Assembly: GCA_045632605.1 (NCBI GenBank)
Contig: JAZQXA010000053.1
Location: forward strand, 1-13,187
Length of the DNA: 13,187 nt
From: Flemingiibacterium sp045632605
GTDB taxonomy: Bacteria; Bacillota; Clostridia; Oscillospirales; CAG-272
Direction: 5' to 3'
Under the pieces are notes generated by a model that was not told where the DNA came from, did not search any database, and saw only the letters and a program-made list of their open reading frames with translations. Both the position numbers and the translations under genes were made by a program. Positions 12,906 through 13,187 of the stretch are shown here, one piece after another (within the stretch, counting starts at the first letter, position 1; the number at the start of each line of letters is the position of its first letter).

Positions 12906-13187
12906 AGAGAACACAAGGACGGGGGATACCATTTTAATCGCACCTTATTCAATTGAGCCAATTATACAAAATGCAAATTTTGTATAATACAGAGAAGGGG
13001 CACACAATAAAAAATATGGTAATTAGGCTATACTACAATCCAGCGATAATATTATGAGGTGATTGTATCGATATTTATTTTGTTCTGCTGTAAATATTTT
13101 TATTAGATAACACACAATTACGGTGTAAGAGATTTCGTTATTTCAAATCCATTTGATTGCGCGGTTAAAAAAATTTATTTATTGTTT
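12906..13187. other. 282-nt tail with no recognisable gene
   Basis: No convincing coding region is present. A few short frames start near 13016 (13 codons) and 13059 (15 codons), but their ribosome binding sites are poorly placed. A perfect inverted repeat sits at 12961-12988. The segment just after the terminator (12909-12926, ACACAAGGACGGGGG core) resembles the ends of small REP/Y1-transposon-associated repeats of Bacillota, without the matching second half. The right end is very A+T-rich and may be the upstream region of a gene beyond the window. Confidence 0.6.
12961..12988. repeat. perfect inverted repeat, 12-bp arms, 4-nt centre
   Basis: ATTATACAAAAT (12961-12972), GCAA centre, ATTTTGTATAAT (12977-12988). 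Each arm contains TATAAT on one strand, so the palindrome carries outward -10-like boxes on both strands; no -35 at the right distance is seen. A regulator operator, an RNA hairpin or a mobile-repeat remnant are all possible. Confidence 0.8.

Noticed and set aside
13016..13106. Tiny frames in the right tail (13 codons from ATG 13016; 15 hydrophobic codons from GTG 13059), possible toxin-like peptide
   Set aside because: Ribosome binding sites are absent or badly spaced, no antisense RNA features are visible, and both are well within chance length.

Overview
The window looks like chromosome from an anaerobic Clostridia bacterium (Bacillota), probably a gut or rumen Oscillospiraceae/Ruminococcaceae relative. 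The evidence is a moderately A+T-rich sequence, strong GGAGG-type ribosome binding sites, textbook sigma-A promoters with 17-bp spacers, a thiamine ECF S-component under a TPP riboswitch, a CD1247-type acidic zinc-ribbon protein beside efp, a YlbF-family gene next to miaB, and hexuronate catabolism (uxaC). I see no rRNA, tRNA, CRISPR array, prophage or intact insertion sequence.

Layout. (a) Positions 1-2527, minus strand: an operon read right to left, with a TVP38/VTT membrane protein, miaB (4-nt ATGA overlap) and a YlbF-family gene cut by the window edge. (b) 2528-2790: a divergent promoter region. (c) 2791-3921, plus: efp, a hairpin-rich spacer, then a protein dominated by Asp and Cys; a strong terminator closes the unit at 3941. 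(d) 4033-5279, plus: a translationally coupled pair, a small Cys-motif, single-anchor protein with a repetitive acidic tail and a compact activase-like radical SAM enzyme. (e) 5257-6121, plus: a consensus promoter lying inside the end of the radical SAM gene, a TPP riboswitch, an attenuator hairpin and thiT. (f) 6133-8608, minus: a TIM-barrel sugar isomerase/epimerase and uxaC, each with its own promoter and separated by a terminator. (g) 8707-12905, plus: a four-gene unit of PHP phosphoesterase, MutS-like ATPase, Lrp/AsnC regulator and class I aminotransferase, closed by a terminator. (h) 12906-13187: non-coding, with a perfect 12-bp-arm palindrome.

How the genes may work together. Block (a) links tRNA methylthiolation (MiaB) with a YlbF-type protein whose tail is rich in Cys and His. 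Block (d) is the most unusual part: a CX3CX2C-bearing, membrane-anchored protein with four L-x-G-(D/E)-hydrophobic repeats shares a TAGTG stop/start with a radical SAM enzyme, while no glycyl-radical enzyme is present. This is a candidate maturase/substrate or Fe-S partner system. Block (f) feeds hexuronates into central metabolism. Block (g) puts a MutS-type ATPase without visible mismatch-recognition domains in the same transcription unit as a PHP metalloenzyme and an amino-acid regulator/aminotransferase pair.
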